Shown one piece after another: positions 1-12,100 of a stretch of 64,000 bases of DNA. The translations under genes and the position numbers were made by a program. The notes beneath the pieces are model-generated. The model searched no databases. It was not told the origin of the DNA and worked only from the letters and a program-made list of their open reading frames with translations. The first letter of the stretch is position 1. The number at the start of each line of letters is the position of its first letter. Source of the DNA: Lanius collurio (taxonomy: Eukaryota; Chordata; Aves; Passeriformes; Laniidae); contig JACBWW010000004.1 in NCBI GenBank assembly GCA_020086605.1, positions 16,436,357 through 16,500,356 of the forward strand, given 5' to 3'.

Positions 1-1473
1 TTTTAAAGCTGAACTAAAGCACAGGGAAAAAAAATCTCTTCCTTAAAATCACTTAGCTGTCAGTGATGGTCATAGAATTCTTTTCTCTACTGTTACTATT
101 AAATTATTATTAATAATGCAATTCTTATTATAAGGAAGAAACTGCAATTCATGTGGTTTTAAAAAAAAATATATATAACAAAAAAAGGCAGGAAGTATTT
201 AAAACGCTGCTGCAACAGTAAATATCACCTCCGGCATATTTGTCCTGGAAGAACAGAGCACGATTTGGAATACCTAATTGAAATGTGCTACAGAAGATAA
301 GGCTGGCTGCAGAGACTGACATTTAAAAGCAGGAGACACCAAACAAGACATGAAATATCACTGTTGCTGCCTGAAAGTGGAAAGCCACTTTCACAGAACT
401 GAAATTTTCTCATACTCACCCCTTACCCCTCCCCTGCTGACAGACACAGCAAGCAATTAACCCCTTCCCTGATGTCATCAGTATTGCCACCCCCACAAAA
501 ATATAAAGGTTTCTACAATTTCATGTAGTTATTCCCTCCTGAAAATCACACAGCCCTGCACGAAGCAGCATGTCTTCCCTCTTCCCATTCCTTCTATGCA
601 AAATCTTGTTCCTTCCCTGACACATCAACATTTCAAATTTCAGCACACAAGATGCTGGAAACCAGGCTCTTCTCCTGCCTAACCCTGCATGGCAGCATGT
701 GCACCTGTGCCCACTGGCCTCCGAGTAGAAGAGCTGGTAAACTCCTCCTCAGCTGGAATGGAATCTAGGGGCAGTGCTGGAATACAGATCGGAGGAAAAA
801 ATTCTTGGCATACAAGGGACATTATGACATGTTTGGCTGCTCAAGCTTTTGCTGTCTTTGTCAGATGGAGCACTGGTGCCTTTGAATCATCTGATCTGGT
901 GTTGTGGGCAAGGAGCAAGGGACATAAATCCAGTAGATTCCATAAATGCACTTTAAATCAACAGAACTTGAAGCAAGGACTTAATTAGAAAGTTACAGTT
1001 CATTAAAAGAACACCAATTAGCTTTTTCAACTACATATTTTTTTTCCAATGCCAGGATAGCAAGGCCAAGATTGGGATGCATATCAGAACCAAGCACCTT
1101 GTGTTGCTCAGTGAAACATCCCAGTGTTGTTGAAGGAACAGCCCTGGTTAAAAAGCTGGGTCTGAAATTGAGGTTAGAAAATACTCTGTGAAGTTTCTGA
1201 GCCATTAGACTTTTGTTCATGCCAATAGACTAATTAGGGGTCTTGAGCAAAATGGAAAATCTTAGCCCAAGAGAAGATATTTTTAAATTTTAGATTTTGC
1301 ATTTCAGGTTATCAATCTTTCACACAGCATCAGTTGCTATCTCCTTGCTTCCTTGAAACAGGATGGGCCAAAGGAGGTTCCTCTGTTGAACAATACACCA
1401 TGTGGAAAGATTCATGGTGTAGCCAAAGAGACACTGCAGACCTGTTTTCCTGGAGCTATTCTAGTCACTACTA
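1..1473. other. Non-coding sequence, no gene seen
   Basis: AT-rich single-copy-looking DNA with short A tracts (around 160-186). A reading frame of 99 codons at 689-988 has no recognisable domain and no flanking splice consensus, so I treat it as chance. Confidence 0.6.
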
Positions 1474-1529
1474 GAAGGAGTGCTGGTGTTGGCAAGGTAT
1501 CTAACAGGCATCTCAAATATCACAATATT
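1474..1529 (+). repeat. Left arm of a perfect 56-bp inverted repeat
   Basis: This segment, starting GAAGGAGTGCTGG and ending CACAATATT, recurs as an exact reverse complement at 2287-2342, after a 757-bp spacer. All 56 positions match and similarity ends abruptly on both sides, apart from a possible TACT extension with one extra A outside the left arm. The arms do not resemble CR1, LTR or MIR sequence. I see no direct target-site duplication outside the pair, so a classical cut-and-paste transposon is not supported. A local inverted duplication by template switching, or an assembly artefact, are the alternatives. Confidence 0.9.
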
Positions 1530-2286
1530 TCTATTAGTTCTATTCTCCCTCTGTTTTCAACTCAGACTTGCTGTGCAGGGTGTAATTCCTTTCTGTGGTG
1601 TAGCACACACAGCAATTCTATTAACAAAACCAGTACACAGAATTAGTGAACTCTGTGGGCCCTTGACTAGCGTTTCCAGGTGGAAAGCTTGACACACAAC
1701 AGAACACAGGAGAGAAATGCTCAGAAGGTTCATCAACTGTTATCACAGCATTTAAAACACGATAGAAATATTACTTATATGAGAAATATCTCCTATGATG
1801 CCTCATATTCAATAGTGTCCCAAAGCAAGGGTGGTTTTTCTTGAGAATGCTTAAACTGTATCCCAAGAAGGTATGCAAAACAGCTACATGCAGACCAGAT
1901 TGCAATGTCAGATATCCAACGTGTGCCATTCTTTTCATAAGCACTTACCAGGTCATTTAAGGACTTTTAATAGCAAAAAAGTGCACAACGTTTTGTTTTC
2001 TTTCCCCTTTACTGACATGGGTTACAAGCTTCCATTAGAAGCTGCCATTCAAAGCAGGTGGCCACGTCATCTGTATGAAGCTCAGCCCTACCAGAATCCC
2101 TGCTCTTCTCTTTCCTTCCTTCACACTACAGACTGAAGTACTCCTGAAACAAAAATTACAATCAAAAAAAACAAATTTAAAAAATCAGTCTGTTCTCTGT
2201 GATTCACAGCATTTGGGTATGTTGCTAGCACACTTGAAAACCAGGAAAGGAGGCTGAGGGCAGGGGTGCCCCCTGTGTCACTTTAT
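1530..2286. other. Spacer between the inverted-repeat arms, no gene seen
   Basis: Non-coding AT-rich sequence. Overlapping reading frames of up to about 87 codons are present but show no known domain and no splice context. I see no internal repeat and no transposon protein remnant. Confidence 0.6.
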
Positions 2287-2342
2287 AATATTGTGATATT
2301 TGAGATGCCTGTTAGATACCTTGCCAACACCAGCACTCCTTC
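2287..2342 (-). repeat. Right arm of the perfect 56-bp inverted repeat
   Basis: This is the exact reverse complement of 1474-1529. Single-stranded DNA or RNA from this interval could fold into a 56-bp stem with a 757-base loop. The spacer contains no long open reading frame and no transposase motif that I can see. Identity over 56 bp implies a recent event, continuing sequence correction between the arms, or an assembly duplication. Confidence 0.9.
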
Positions 2343-3250
2343 AGTACCAATTTCTGCCACCATAAACTGATACTGCACAGAACACACTGCAAGACTGGAG
2401 ACTCTCTCTCCAGAGACATTCAGTTCAAGATGCAAATGCAGAAATTGCACAGATTACACAGGAAATCTGACACAGGACAGAAACAAAATGAGTGCAGTGA
2501 CATCAGTCAAGTCAGGACAGAAAATACTTCTCTAGTAGTTTGCCTGGGCTAGGTCACCTAGAGAAGCAGAAGTACTAAGAACTGTGTGAGAAATCTGAGA
2601 TCCAATTGTAGTTACACAACTGGAAAACAAGGAAGGGATGGGGCTGGGGTTCAGATACATTAGCAGATTGACAGAATCCTAAATTGAATCTGGAAAAGGC
2701 ATACATCAGAGACGAGGTACAGTAATAGGTTATGCAGGAGCCCAAGAAATGGTGAGAGTTGAAGAAAAGCATTTGAGCATATGCCTGAGCATGACAGCTT
2801 GTCTAGGCTTTTCCCAATGTGAAGTTACTATTCCAAGCTCTTCACTTCTCCAAGTGCAGTTCTCCAATTGAGGCACAAGTTCAGGTCCTCAGCACGCCAG
2901 TAGGCATCCTATAAACACAGACTTAAGCAAAAACACATCTTATTCTCTTCAATCTCCTTATTCGTCCTTTCATTTTTTTTCTATTTTATTTAATTAAAAA
3001 GCTGCCTTGCCAGTTCACTAAAATTTGTTATTTTAAGAATGGTTTTGAATTTGTCCACAAACAGGTCCTTTCACAGAATCATGAAAAAAAATATACATGT
3101 TTTAGATACCAATTTGAAATACAACTTACTTTTTGCAGCCCCTACTTGATTCGGCATCTTATAAGATCACTTCACGCTGGGGTGATGTGAGCAGCTGTTT
3201 CAGGCTGACACTTCAGTGGGGTTGATGAGAGAAATACCTCTTACTTTTAA
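2343..3250. other. Non-coding sequence, no gene seen
   Basis: No supported coding region, RNA gene or recognisable transposable element. A T-rich stretch lies near 2970-3000. Confidence 0.6.
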
Positions 3251-3329
3251 TCATAGAGTGGTTTGGGCCAAAAGGGACCACAAAGATCATCTAGTTGCAA
3301 TACCCTTCCATGGGCAGGGTCACCTTTGA
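3251..3329 (-). mobile_element. CR1 LINE 3'-end fragment
   Basis: The plus strand starts TCATAGAGTGGTTTGGGCC and continues with AAGATCATCTAGTT and CCATGGGCAGGG. This is the reverse complement of the avian CR1 3' untranslated region. CR1 is the dominant non-LTR retrotransposon of birds and most copies are short 5'-truncated pieces, as here. The match stops at CACCTTtga, exactly where the single N at 3330 occurs, so the truncation point may be a sequence join and not a natural 5' end. The fragment is non-functional. Confidence 0.9.
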
Positions 3330-3330
3330 N
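3330..3330. other. Single ambiguous base (N) at the edge of a CR1 fragment
   Basis: One N lies directly at the point where CR1 similarity ends and unrelated sequence starts. It may mark a collapsed gap or a contig join. Confidence 0.95.
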
Positions 3331-5295
3331 GCAAAAGAAGGTAAAAAAGAGAGAATTAATCACAGTTATGGGGGGGTTTTATCCTCTTACTAACTGAAAT
3401 CCTCCCCAGTGACTCTGTTTTAGACTGCTCTGGCTCTAGAAGTAGCCTCGACAATTAAAATTATCTCTCCAGAGTACTTGCTGCAGCTTCCTCTCGCCTC
3501 CGAACTCGCATCTCATTGAAGAAGTGACCATCCCTCTATATGAAGACATCCTAAATCAACAGGGGATTAGATTAACGTCCATTACCCATGAATTGTCCCT
3601 GCTCCCACATCTCTCTACTCTACTCCCTAATCATTTTTAAAGAGACTTCTTTAAGTGTGTCTGACTAATATCAGCTTTTTCATTGCCTTTACGGGATGTT
3701 GGAGATTCTCCCAAGTGTGCAGAGCCATTTTAGGTCTAGACAAAGCACACCCCAACAAATTAACTTTTAGTGTATTCAGTGAATTGCTGTGGGAGACCAC
3801 TAATAGAAACAGTGCAACAGAGGAAGGAGGGAAACTACCAGGCATGACAAGAGCATGGAAGTCCCATAACATCAAACAGAAGGAACCAGGGGAAGCTCCA
3901 GGGTAACCCTAAGAAACAACTGACAGGAATAATGAAGTTTTTGGGTTGGGGTTTTTTTTTTGGTTGGTTGGTTGATTTAGTTGTTTTAATTTTTTTTAAT
4001 TATATGGTATAAGAATCAAAGCAGGCACGTTTCTGTGTGAATCAGCCTCCCCATTAAAATATATGAAATGTCCATCTCTCACAGCCAGCAGCTCAAAGAC
4101 AACTAGTATTCATAAGTTAGCACCACTATGAGGTTGAACCACACTGTTATTTAGGGGATGAAGTGGTAGGACTGGCTTTCTAGTCTCTCCCACTGAAAGG
4201 CTAAGCATCAAGACAGAATCAACAGATCTGAGATGGACATGGCATTAAGTCTCTTCTGGCATGAGATGACCTTTCAGAAAAACACAGTGGAAACACTGAT
4301 AGTCACTGAACACAAATGCAATTACATGGTGCTGCCAGTCAGAACAAATACACTGTTTTGTGGCCACTGTGGCAGGTGAAGCAGAACAAACCCAGCCCAG
4401 GATGCCAGGCCTTAACCAGCATCTTCAGAATTCCTATTGCTATCCAGGCTCTTCTTCCACTCCAAGTGGAAGTTAGACATCTTTTTTTGTCCTGGGTTAA
4501 GCGTGTGGGTTTGCTTTTGCATACTGAGCTGTGCCTGTGCTATTATCATACTAAGACTCGGGAATGCCTCAGCTCCTTACTGGAGATGGGAAGTATTTGC
4601 TTAAGGACAGAAAGAGAGATGAAACATATGCCCAGTTCTTGCTTTCTTCTACCCTTTTTAATACACAGTCATTGTTATGGTGTCTGTGACATCCAGTTTG
4701 GCCTGGTCCAAAAGGTAAACCCAGGTAAAACTTACCTTTCAGCAGGAGGCAGGAACAGCAGCAGCAGGTAAAACAACATCAACTGCCCAAGGTGCTTCCC
4801 TGCACCTCCACCCACAAGGAGCTGCCAAGTAAACACCAGCTCAGGTGGTCATGACTGCCAGGCTTTGCAGGTTTGGCTTCCTCCTCCCTCAGCAGCCTCA
4901 TTCCCATTATCCTCCCTTCTATAGGAAGATTTGCAAGTGAACTTTGGGTTGTTCATCATGTATCATTACCCCATACCTCACACTTCTTTGCAAAGTCTGT
5001 GGCCAAACAGAGTCCTCCTCCTCTTCCTGCCCTCTGCCTCCATCTTTCCCACCTCACAACCACCTTTTTCTAATCACCTGCATTCCAATCTCAGCAGTGT
5101 CTGTCAGGGAGCCAAAGCTTGCTGAAATTAGTGAACAGTTGAGATCAGTTTAAAAAATTCAGAGATTCTTTAAAAAAAGAGTCATGCACTGCACTCAGTA
5201 GAGCATGCTACTGTCTCAAAGAATGTCTGACAAGCAGTTTTTACAATCATGGCCTTCCTTTAGAGACCAGGACTGGGTACTAGAAAATGTAATTT
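3331..5295. other. Non-coding sequence with a T/G-rich tract
   Basis: No gene is supported. A low-complexity T/G-rich patch with GGTT repeats lies at about 3939-4000. An open frame of 151 codons at 4316-4771 (plus strand) has no recognisable domain, and its surroundings show no exon-like boundaries. Confidence 0.55.
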
Positions 5296-5380
5296 TTATT
5301 CCTGGCTTATCTCAAGACACACATGATGACAGGCAAGCCATTTAATCTCTCCCTGAACGCTTTTCCTGCCTAAATAATAC
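5296..5380 (+). mobile_element. MIR-like ancient SINE remnant
   Basis: The core GGCAAGCCATTTAATCTCT followed by CCCTGAA and TTTTCCTGCCTAAATAAT aligns with the conserved core of MIR/CORE SINEs (GGCAAGTCACTTAACCTCT, then CTCAGTTTCCTCATCTGTAA). MIR elements are tRNA-derived SINEs that stopped moving long ago and survive in small numbers in birds. Divergence is high, so the ends are approximate and no promoter boxes can be seen. A chance match is possible but unlikely given the collinear blocks. Confidence 0.6.
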
Positions 5381-8300
5381 TGAAAAATATAAAAAAGTGA
5401 TCAGCTATGACTCTGTGACTCAGTTTTATCTAGAAAAGAGAGGTTAATGGGAGCAGTGGGCACAGAAGGCCAGTCCTTAGCATTATTGCTGGAGAAAATA
5501 CAGTGATTGATGCATTGTCTCCCTAAGTCACCAAAGTCTTTACAGTGCCCCAAACAACTGAAGTTAGAAGACAACTAATAACTCTACTGTGGGCCATTAT
5601 AGGGTTTCCAATCCCATTTCCTCCCAATAAATCTTTCTTAGGTCTGTAAGGGTCTAATGAACACTGTCAAACTGAGCTGTACGAGGTGAGCTACGAGCGG
5701 TGCAGCTGGACAAACAGGACCAAATTACTCCCAGGAATGAGCACACTGGACATCAGGGGACAAGGTCTTCAGCCAAAGTTAGAAACTTCAGAGAAACCCT
5801 GAGGTGAATGTTTAAGCCTGCCCCTGGGTAACATCATACAAGAGCCAGAGCTGCTAAGAAGTGACATGTTTCTTTGGAGCCTCTCCTGAAAGGCCAAAAA
5901 GCTTGTGCAGCAGTGTGAACATGCATGTCATCACTTCCCTCTGGGAAGGCAGTGCCGCATTTTGTTGTTTTGTTTCAGGTTTTGCTGACTTCACTGCCTG
6001 GAATAATATGCCAGATGGAAGGTCTGATTTTATAGGATGAGAACAGTGTGTGAAAGTTGACAGTGGAGACAAAGTACTGTGGCAGCAAAGGGAGATAACT
6101 CATGAGGTGACGTTCAAAGGAGGACTTGAGGCTGAATAGGAGGAAGAGTTGTCAGAACCGGGGGTATAGGGGAATGCAGAGTATGTAATGAAGACTGCAG
6201 GATATCCAAGCACAACACAAGAATAAGTATAGTAAAATGAAGAAAAATCTCCCTCTGGAAGGACCGTGCCTTTCAGACTCAAGCACTTATGATCTGCTTA
6301 AAAGAAAGAATATTCACATCCATTCAAGTAGCTACAACTCTCCAGGACTGAGCACAGGTTCACTCATAAGGTGGCTCCAGCTGGGTCTGGGTGCCCAGGC
6401 CAGCGTCCAGAGAAGGCCTCAGCAGGAAGGTAAGAAAGCATTTTCCAGGTCTATCCTCTATAATTAGCATTTTATAACCTTCTTAGCTTGAAGAAAAAGG
6501 TAGATGAATCTCTGATACTTGTTCATAGTACATTTAGTACAAGGGGTGAGTAAAAGTCCAGCCCTTTCAGTAAGTAGTATACCAAAAAAATTCTTTGCAG
6601 TTCTAAACAAGAAGATCAGAGCACCTGCCAGTTAGGTCTAAGCACTTACTGTATTTGCATTTTACAGAGAGGGTATTATAAAGTAACATTATAGAGAAAT
6701 AGGCATAGTACCAATATTTTTAAAGACTTGAGTGCCCAAACTCAGAAATCCATACAATTTTCAAAGCTCCAGATGCTCCTACACTCTGAAAATGCAGCTA
6801 TCATCATGACTGCCTGCCTACAAATTGCAGCACCTCCTAGCTCATCTAACTCACTCCCATGTCCCTCACAAGTATTAACAACTGGAATGTCTACAGGACA
6901 CTTAACTTCAAAGAGGCTGAGATAGTACATAGGACTCATTTAGTCTATGTAAGAGGGAGGAAAGAAGTTACTTTTCAATTAAATGATAAGACAAACATTG
7001 CGAGGAATTGAGTCTTTTCCTTAAATTATAGTCCTAATTCAGTCATTACACATAATTATTAAATTTGCACAAAATGATTAGATAGGCTTTACTTACAAAG
7101 GGGAAATAAATGGAACTGCCAATGTTTGCATATATCAATATTTAAAATAAAAACCAAAAGTCCTCCTTAGTGTGCAAGCCTGTTTGTGGGTACATGTGCC
7201 CCATTTCAGACAGCTCAATTTTTTAATACACTGAATAGCTAAAGGAAGATACCGTCTAGATTAACCTTAGAGCTTGTGATGCATGCTATTCACAGGGACC
7301 ATCATGGGTGATGTAGTACATATATTTGTGTTTAATTAAAAAAATACTAAACAAAACAAACTAGTAGAATTTGGAGCAATAATTGAGTTCTTTTCAACAG
7401 GGAAATCAGCAATGCTGCAAGAAATGCAACAGCACAGTAAAATGCTCTGGATAAAACAGACTACAGGGAAATTTGATCAAAGCTCTGACCTATCAATAAA
7501 AAGAGATAGTAAAAACATCTTCCACTATGTTCTTGGCCAGTAGGTCATCTGCAGTAACATATATATATATGTTCCTGTTATTGGAAACTATTTGCTTCAC
7601 TAGTGGTAACAACTGTCATATTTGAAAGGTGCAATCTTAAGCATGTCAGAAATTTTATTTCTCAATTTTCAGGAAAATAAATCTACTTCAAAATTCAGTT
7701 TTTCCTCTTCTACCTCTACTCCATTCAGTATGATGTACTTAAATGTGAAATATGATGTACTTTAACAAGATTTTATAAAAGAAATAAAAGGAACAGCTGA
7801 AGAAGGACACTTGCTGTGCAGAACAGCAAGCTTTCTAGGTCTTACAAAACCAGACTCTTACATATTCACTAGCACACTTACCGTAAGCATTTATGACTAG
7901 ATAGAGGGAGGCTTCTAGGTACTTCTACAGATCTCAAAGCAAACACTAAATGCTGCACAGCCCTCCTGTAAAGCAATGTTACTGCTGTTTACAGAGAAGC
8001 ACAGAAGGCTGAAGTGACAGAAGCTGTGCCAGGGGCTGTGGCTGTGCTGGGGCGGACAGTGCAGGGAGACTGACAGCCACTGCAGCTGGAAGCAGGGCTG
8101 TCTGGCCACCACAGGAGGTGACTGGCCTGGGATTTTGAATCCCCAACACCAACGTGCACCGAATTAAGCAAACTATCCACCGGCTGCAAAACTGCAGAGG
8201 TTGCTGAAAACCCTGAGTAATAGTCCTTGTTTGTTCAGCAAGGCCACTTAACTGGAATGGGAAATACAGAAAGGCCTCACCACAATAAACTGACAAAGCA

Positions 8301-9084
8301 TTGCCTCTAGCTTGCTTGATGCCAGATGCTGACGGTCCTCATGGGCTCCCTGGTTGCCCATTACCAATGGACACATCCTGCTGCAGCTCACAGGCTGTCC
8401 GGGGGGCACAAGCACTTTGCAGGAGGGTCCACCAGAGAACCTGCTTGTGTAACTTAACTGTTTCAGCCTCTCCGTCACCAAATACCACCCATAGCCCAGA
8501 ATTTCTGCAAAGGGAAAGCAGCAGGCTTCATTTGGAGCTCTGGGAGGGCAAAATGGAGCTTCTACAGCAGCTAGGGACCAAAGGAGAATATTAAACACTC
8601 TATGCCTAATCGAGCATCTTTTCAAATTAGCCTGACTGCCTTATTTGCTCTATTCAGACAGAACAAAGAGTTGAAATGTTACAAAGCATCTGCAGCACTG
8701 AGCCCCACAGGCACCCTCCCCCTCCTGCTGTGCTGGGCCGTCACTCTAATATTTGTGCAGAAGGAAAACATAGGCAGACTGGGGTTGAGAGCCCCTCTCT
8801 GCTTATATTTTCCCACATGGTGTTGGTAACATCCTTTGCCACATACCAGTTTGCACAAGAACCACTCTCACCTAAACACCTTTTGGTGGCTACAATCCCT
8901 GATATATATAAAGCTTTCAATTAAAAAAAATAAAAGGCTTCCCTTTTTAATCAAGAACTAGTAAAGAGTATCTCACCAGAAAAATGACCTCTAATTATTT
9001 TAAGGCAAACAAGCCTCATTTTTGGATCAAAATGGGAGCAAATGTGTTAAACGCACAGGGGTGTTTGACTCAATCCAAGGATAA
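5381..9084. other. Non-coding sequence, no gene seen
   Basis: No supported gene or transposable element. A short (AT) run lies at 7559-7570. The interval 7980-8600 is less AT-rich and has overlapping open frames of up to 125 codons on the minus strand, none with recognisable domains. Confidence 0.55.
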
Positions 9085-9170
9085 GTAAAAATCTATAGCT
9101 CATGATATATATAAAGGGCCAGAGGCTGGAATGATCTCATAGGCCCTTTGCAGTTGTAGGTTAAAAATTT
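9085..9170 (+). mobile_element. Possible degraded CR1 3' end
   Basis: AGAGGCTGGAATGATCTCAT and AGGCCCTTTGCAG resemble the GGCTGGATGATCTC...AGGTCCCTTCCAG block near the 3' end of CR1. It is followed by a T/A-rich stretch where the ATTCTATGA repeats would lie. The match is short and diverged, so this is a tentative call. Confidence 0.4.
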
Positions 9171-12100
9171 TATAAAACATTTTTTCTCTAACACTTCACT
9201 GCTCCAACCTACATCCATACTCCTCCCCCCACATAGCCCATGTGTGCCTGCACCCAAACCAAGCCATGGAAACTGCTGATCAAAAAGAACACACGAACAG
9301 CACTCCCTATCTCTGTGCCTGCTCCTCCCAGCCCCAGCTGGGTCACATCAGCACTGGAACTTACAGGTATCCAGTGCAAACTGAAGCCAGAGTTTTCCAC
9401 AGAGCAGCCATAAGAACATTTTTTTGCAAACAGGGGAGGAAAATGTAATGAGTTCAGAGCAAGCACTGTTTAATTAGGGCAGTGTGAGCTGTTTTAGCTT
9501 CTTCAAAACCCAGATCATTCCAATGGTCCCCTGCAGAGCAGTCAGGATTGCCACAGCCATCTTCTCACCTCCAGAATGTTTTGCAATAAGAAAGGAAAAA
9601 ACTCATCTGTTTCTCTTCATGCATGTTTCCACCAAGTGCATGTGGCAGAAAGGCCCATGAAGAAAGGCAGGAAAGACTCCTTTGGAATATCAGACCAAAC
9701 CTGGAAAGGTAACTGATTTTCAAACCAGATCAGCCTTTCACCCACCTAAATATAACCTAAAAAGCAGGTCATTAGCCTCTGCTATTAACTTGATACCAAA
9801 AGTCATGAATTTCAGCAGCGAGGAGAAAATAGCATTAGCACCAGAGATCAAATCATTAAAGGATGTGACCTCAAATTTTTGGGTCATCTGAGATCTAAAG
9901 AAACCCATTTAAGAAATGCCTTCTGGTAAGTCCACCAAGAGACACACAGAGAGTAAGCCAAGGTGTGACTCTCATGTGCTTCTCCATTATCTGCACCACT
10001 GCTCCCTCACCACACCAACATGCTCCAAACTTCCCTCTTCTTCCAGCTTACCACCATCCTTTGGAAACTTTTGTGCTTTAATTTGCTTGACCGAAACAAT
10101 CTCCACTCCTGCTGCAAAAAGAAAATCAGGAAGGACTGTGAATGTCTGCCTAGTTTAGAAAAGCTAATGTTGATTTAGACAGCATCAGGTGCATAAGGCA
10201 GACCTGTTTGTTTACATCCTTCACGCTGCTTGTTACTCATCTTAACAGCATCCCACGTTACTGCCTGCACTGCAACAGCCTCAAAATCTTTACAGTGTAT
10301 TGACTCTTTATCTTAAGAGCTGCCATATGCTTTCTCTAACTGTTAGATTAATAATTTAAGATCTGACACTGATCAGTTCATAGCTTTTGTTCATTCACCT
10401 GAAAAACAGATGCTGCACCAGAGCTGCCGTGGTTTACTTACAACAGAAGCAGTTACTTTTAGTTTTCCACTTAAGAAAAAATAGAATAAATATCTGACAT
10501 ATAACAATAATGGAAAAGTACACATTTTGAAAGATAAAGTTTTGGTGAATGCTGTTAGCTGATGCATTCAGAAACACTCTTTCAAAACTATGTTTGGAAA
10601 CATGATTCATGAAGCAGCTATAGCAAGATATCTTCTGCTAAAGATTCTTTGAGCCCAACAGACACCAATGTCTCAGCTTTCTGGGTTTGCAGTAAGAGTT
10701 GCCTGTCTTCTCAGAGGACTAAAATGACTTATTTTTGAGTGGTTATTTATATGAAATGAAAATTTCAAATTTAGATATAGATAAAACAGATGACCATATA
10801 GCCTAAGCAATATTTTCAAGAAATAAAGGCTTTGACAGATTCACATCATTAAGCATATGCTAAGGAGGATTCTCAATCTTATTTCAAGTTAATCTAAGGT
10901 ATAATTTCCAGAGAAGAATCCCAGTTTGAAATAGCATGCAGCATTAAATCTTGGGAAATCTGATACAATGAAGTTAACATAATAGTTAGCAACATATAAA
11001 GTAACATAAAGTAAATGGTTGTTGTTGGTACAATATAAAATTTTGCATGTGTAAGATTGCTCTGTAGTAGACAGAGAAACATTCAGAAAAAATAATCTCG
11101 TCCTCTCCTGTTTGTCTACCACTAACCTGTGTCTGAAGTTCTTCTAGGCTCTTTCTCACTTTCTCATAAAGCAAGGGAGAGTGAAAATGTAGCAGAATGC
11201 ATTTCCAAAAAAGAAAATCCTAGAAGAGTTTTGAATCCCCTGTTATTCACATCAGCCTATCCCCTCAGCAGTTAGACAGCATTCAGCTCCCACTGATCTA
11301 ACCTACAGTCTTCCCCTATTCACAATGGGTAGCTCTTCACTGTTTGAATAAAAGGCCTACTGAAACTGATGTATCCTGTACTGCCTTCTGTTTGGTTAGG
11401 TATGGTGCCATTCGGTTTGTTACGAGAAATACCTCAAGCTGCTTCCATAATTCAAACATGCACAAGACTGTCAAAAGAGACTGTGTTGTCAAACCCATCA
11501 ATGTATTAGTTACAGCAACAAGTCCCAGCAGCTTTTGCAAGAACCAAATCACATAGCAGATCATGAAGACTGGTTCAGACTTCTCATAGGCCTCACGATA
11601 TTATCACTTGACATGGAGCTATAAATCAGTTTGAGCAGTCTCTGTATTTTTAAATCTGTAAGAAAGATAACCAAGGATGACTGAGTGCACAAGGCAGAAA
11701 CAAATAGCCCTTCTTTAGCTTATCAACCTTCCTAGATACTCTTGCCCCAGAGTACCCAGCCCAAATACCAATATTCTGAGATGAACCCTCTCTTGCTCAC
11801 CACCTAAAATCATCTGCCTCCAAGCTTCCATCCCTGCCATGAGCACAGCCCCCATGCACTAATGAGCTCTGCAAATATCAGAGTTAATTCCCACACATAA
11901 AACACAGACTGAAGGAAGTCCTCAAGCTGCTCCCAGGAGATTCAGCTTCATGCCTGAGACCAGTGCTTCAGCTTTCACATCTGACTTCTACAAAACAGCC
12001 TCCATTCATGGGTGTCTCCTGCTCCTGACAAAGTTCTATCACATCTTAGAGGAACTAAGACTTTAGTGGTATACAGATAGCATTCATGTTTGTTTCCCAT

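Noticed and set aside
4492..4520. TGTCCTGGGTTAAGC, like the start of a bird LTR
   Set aside because: No matching LTR 3' end, polyadenylation signal or target duplication follows.
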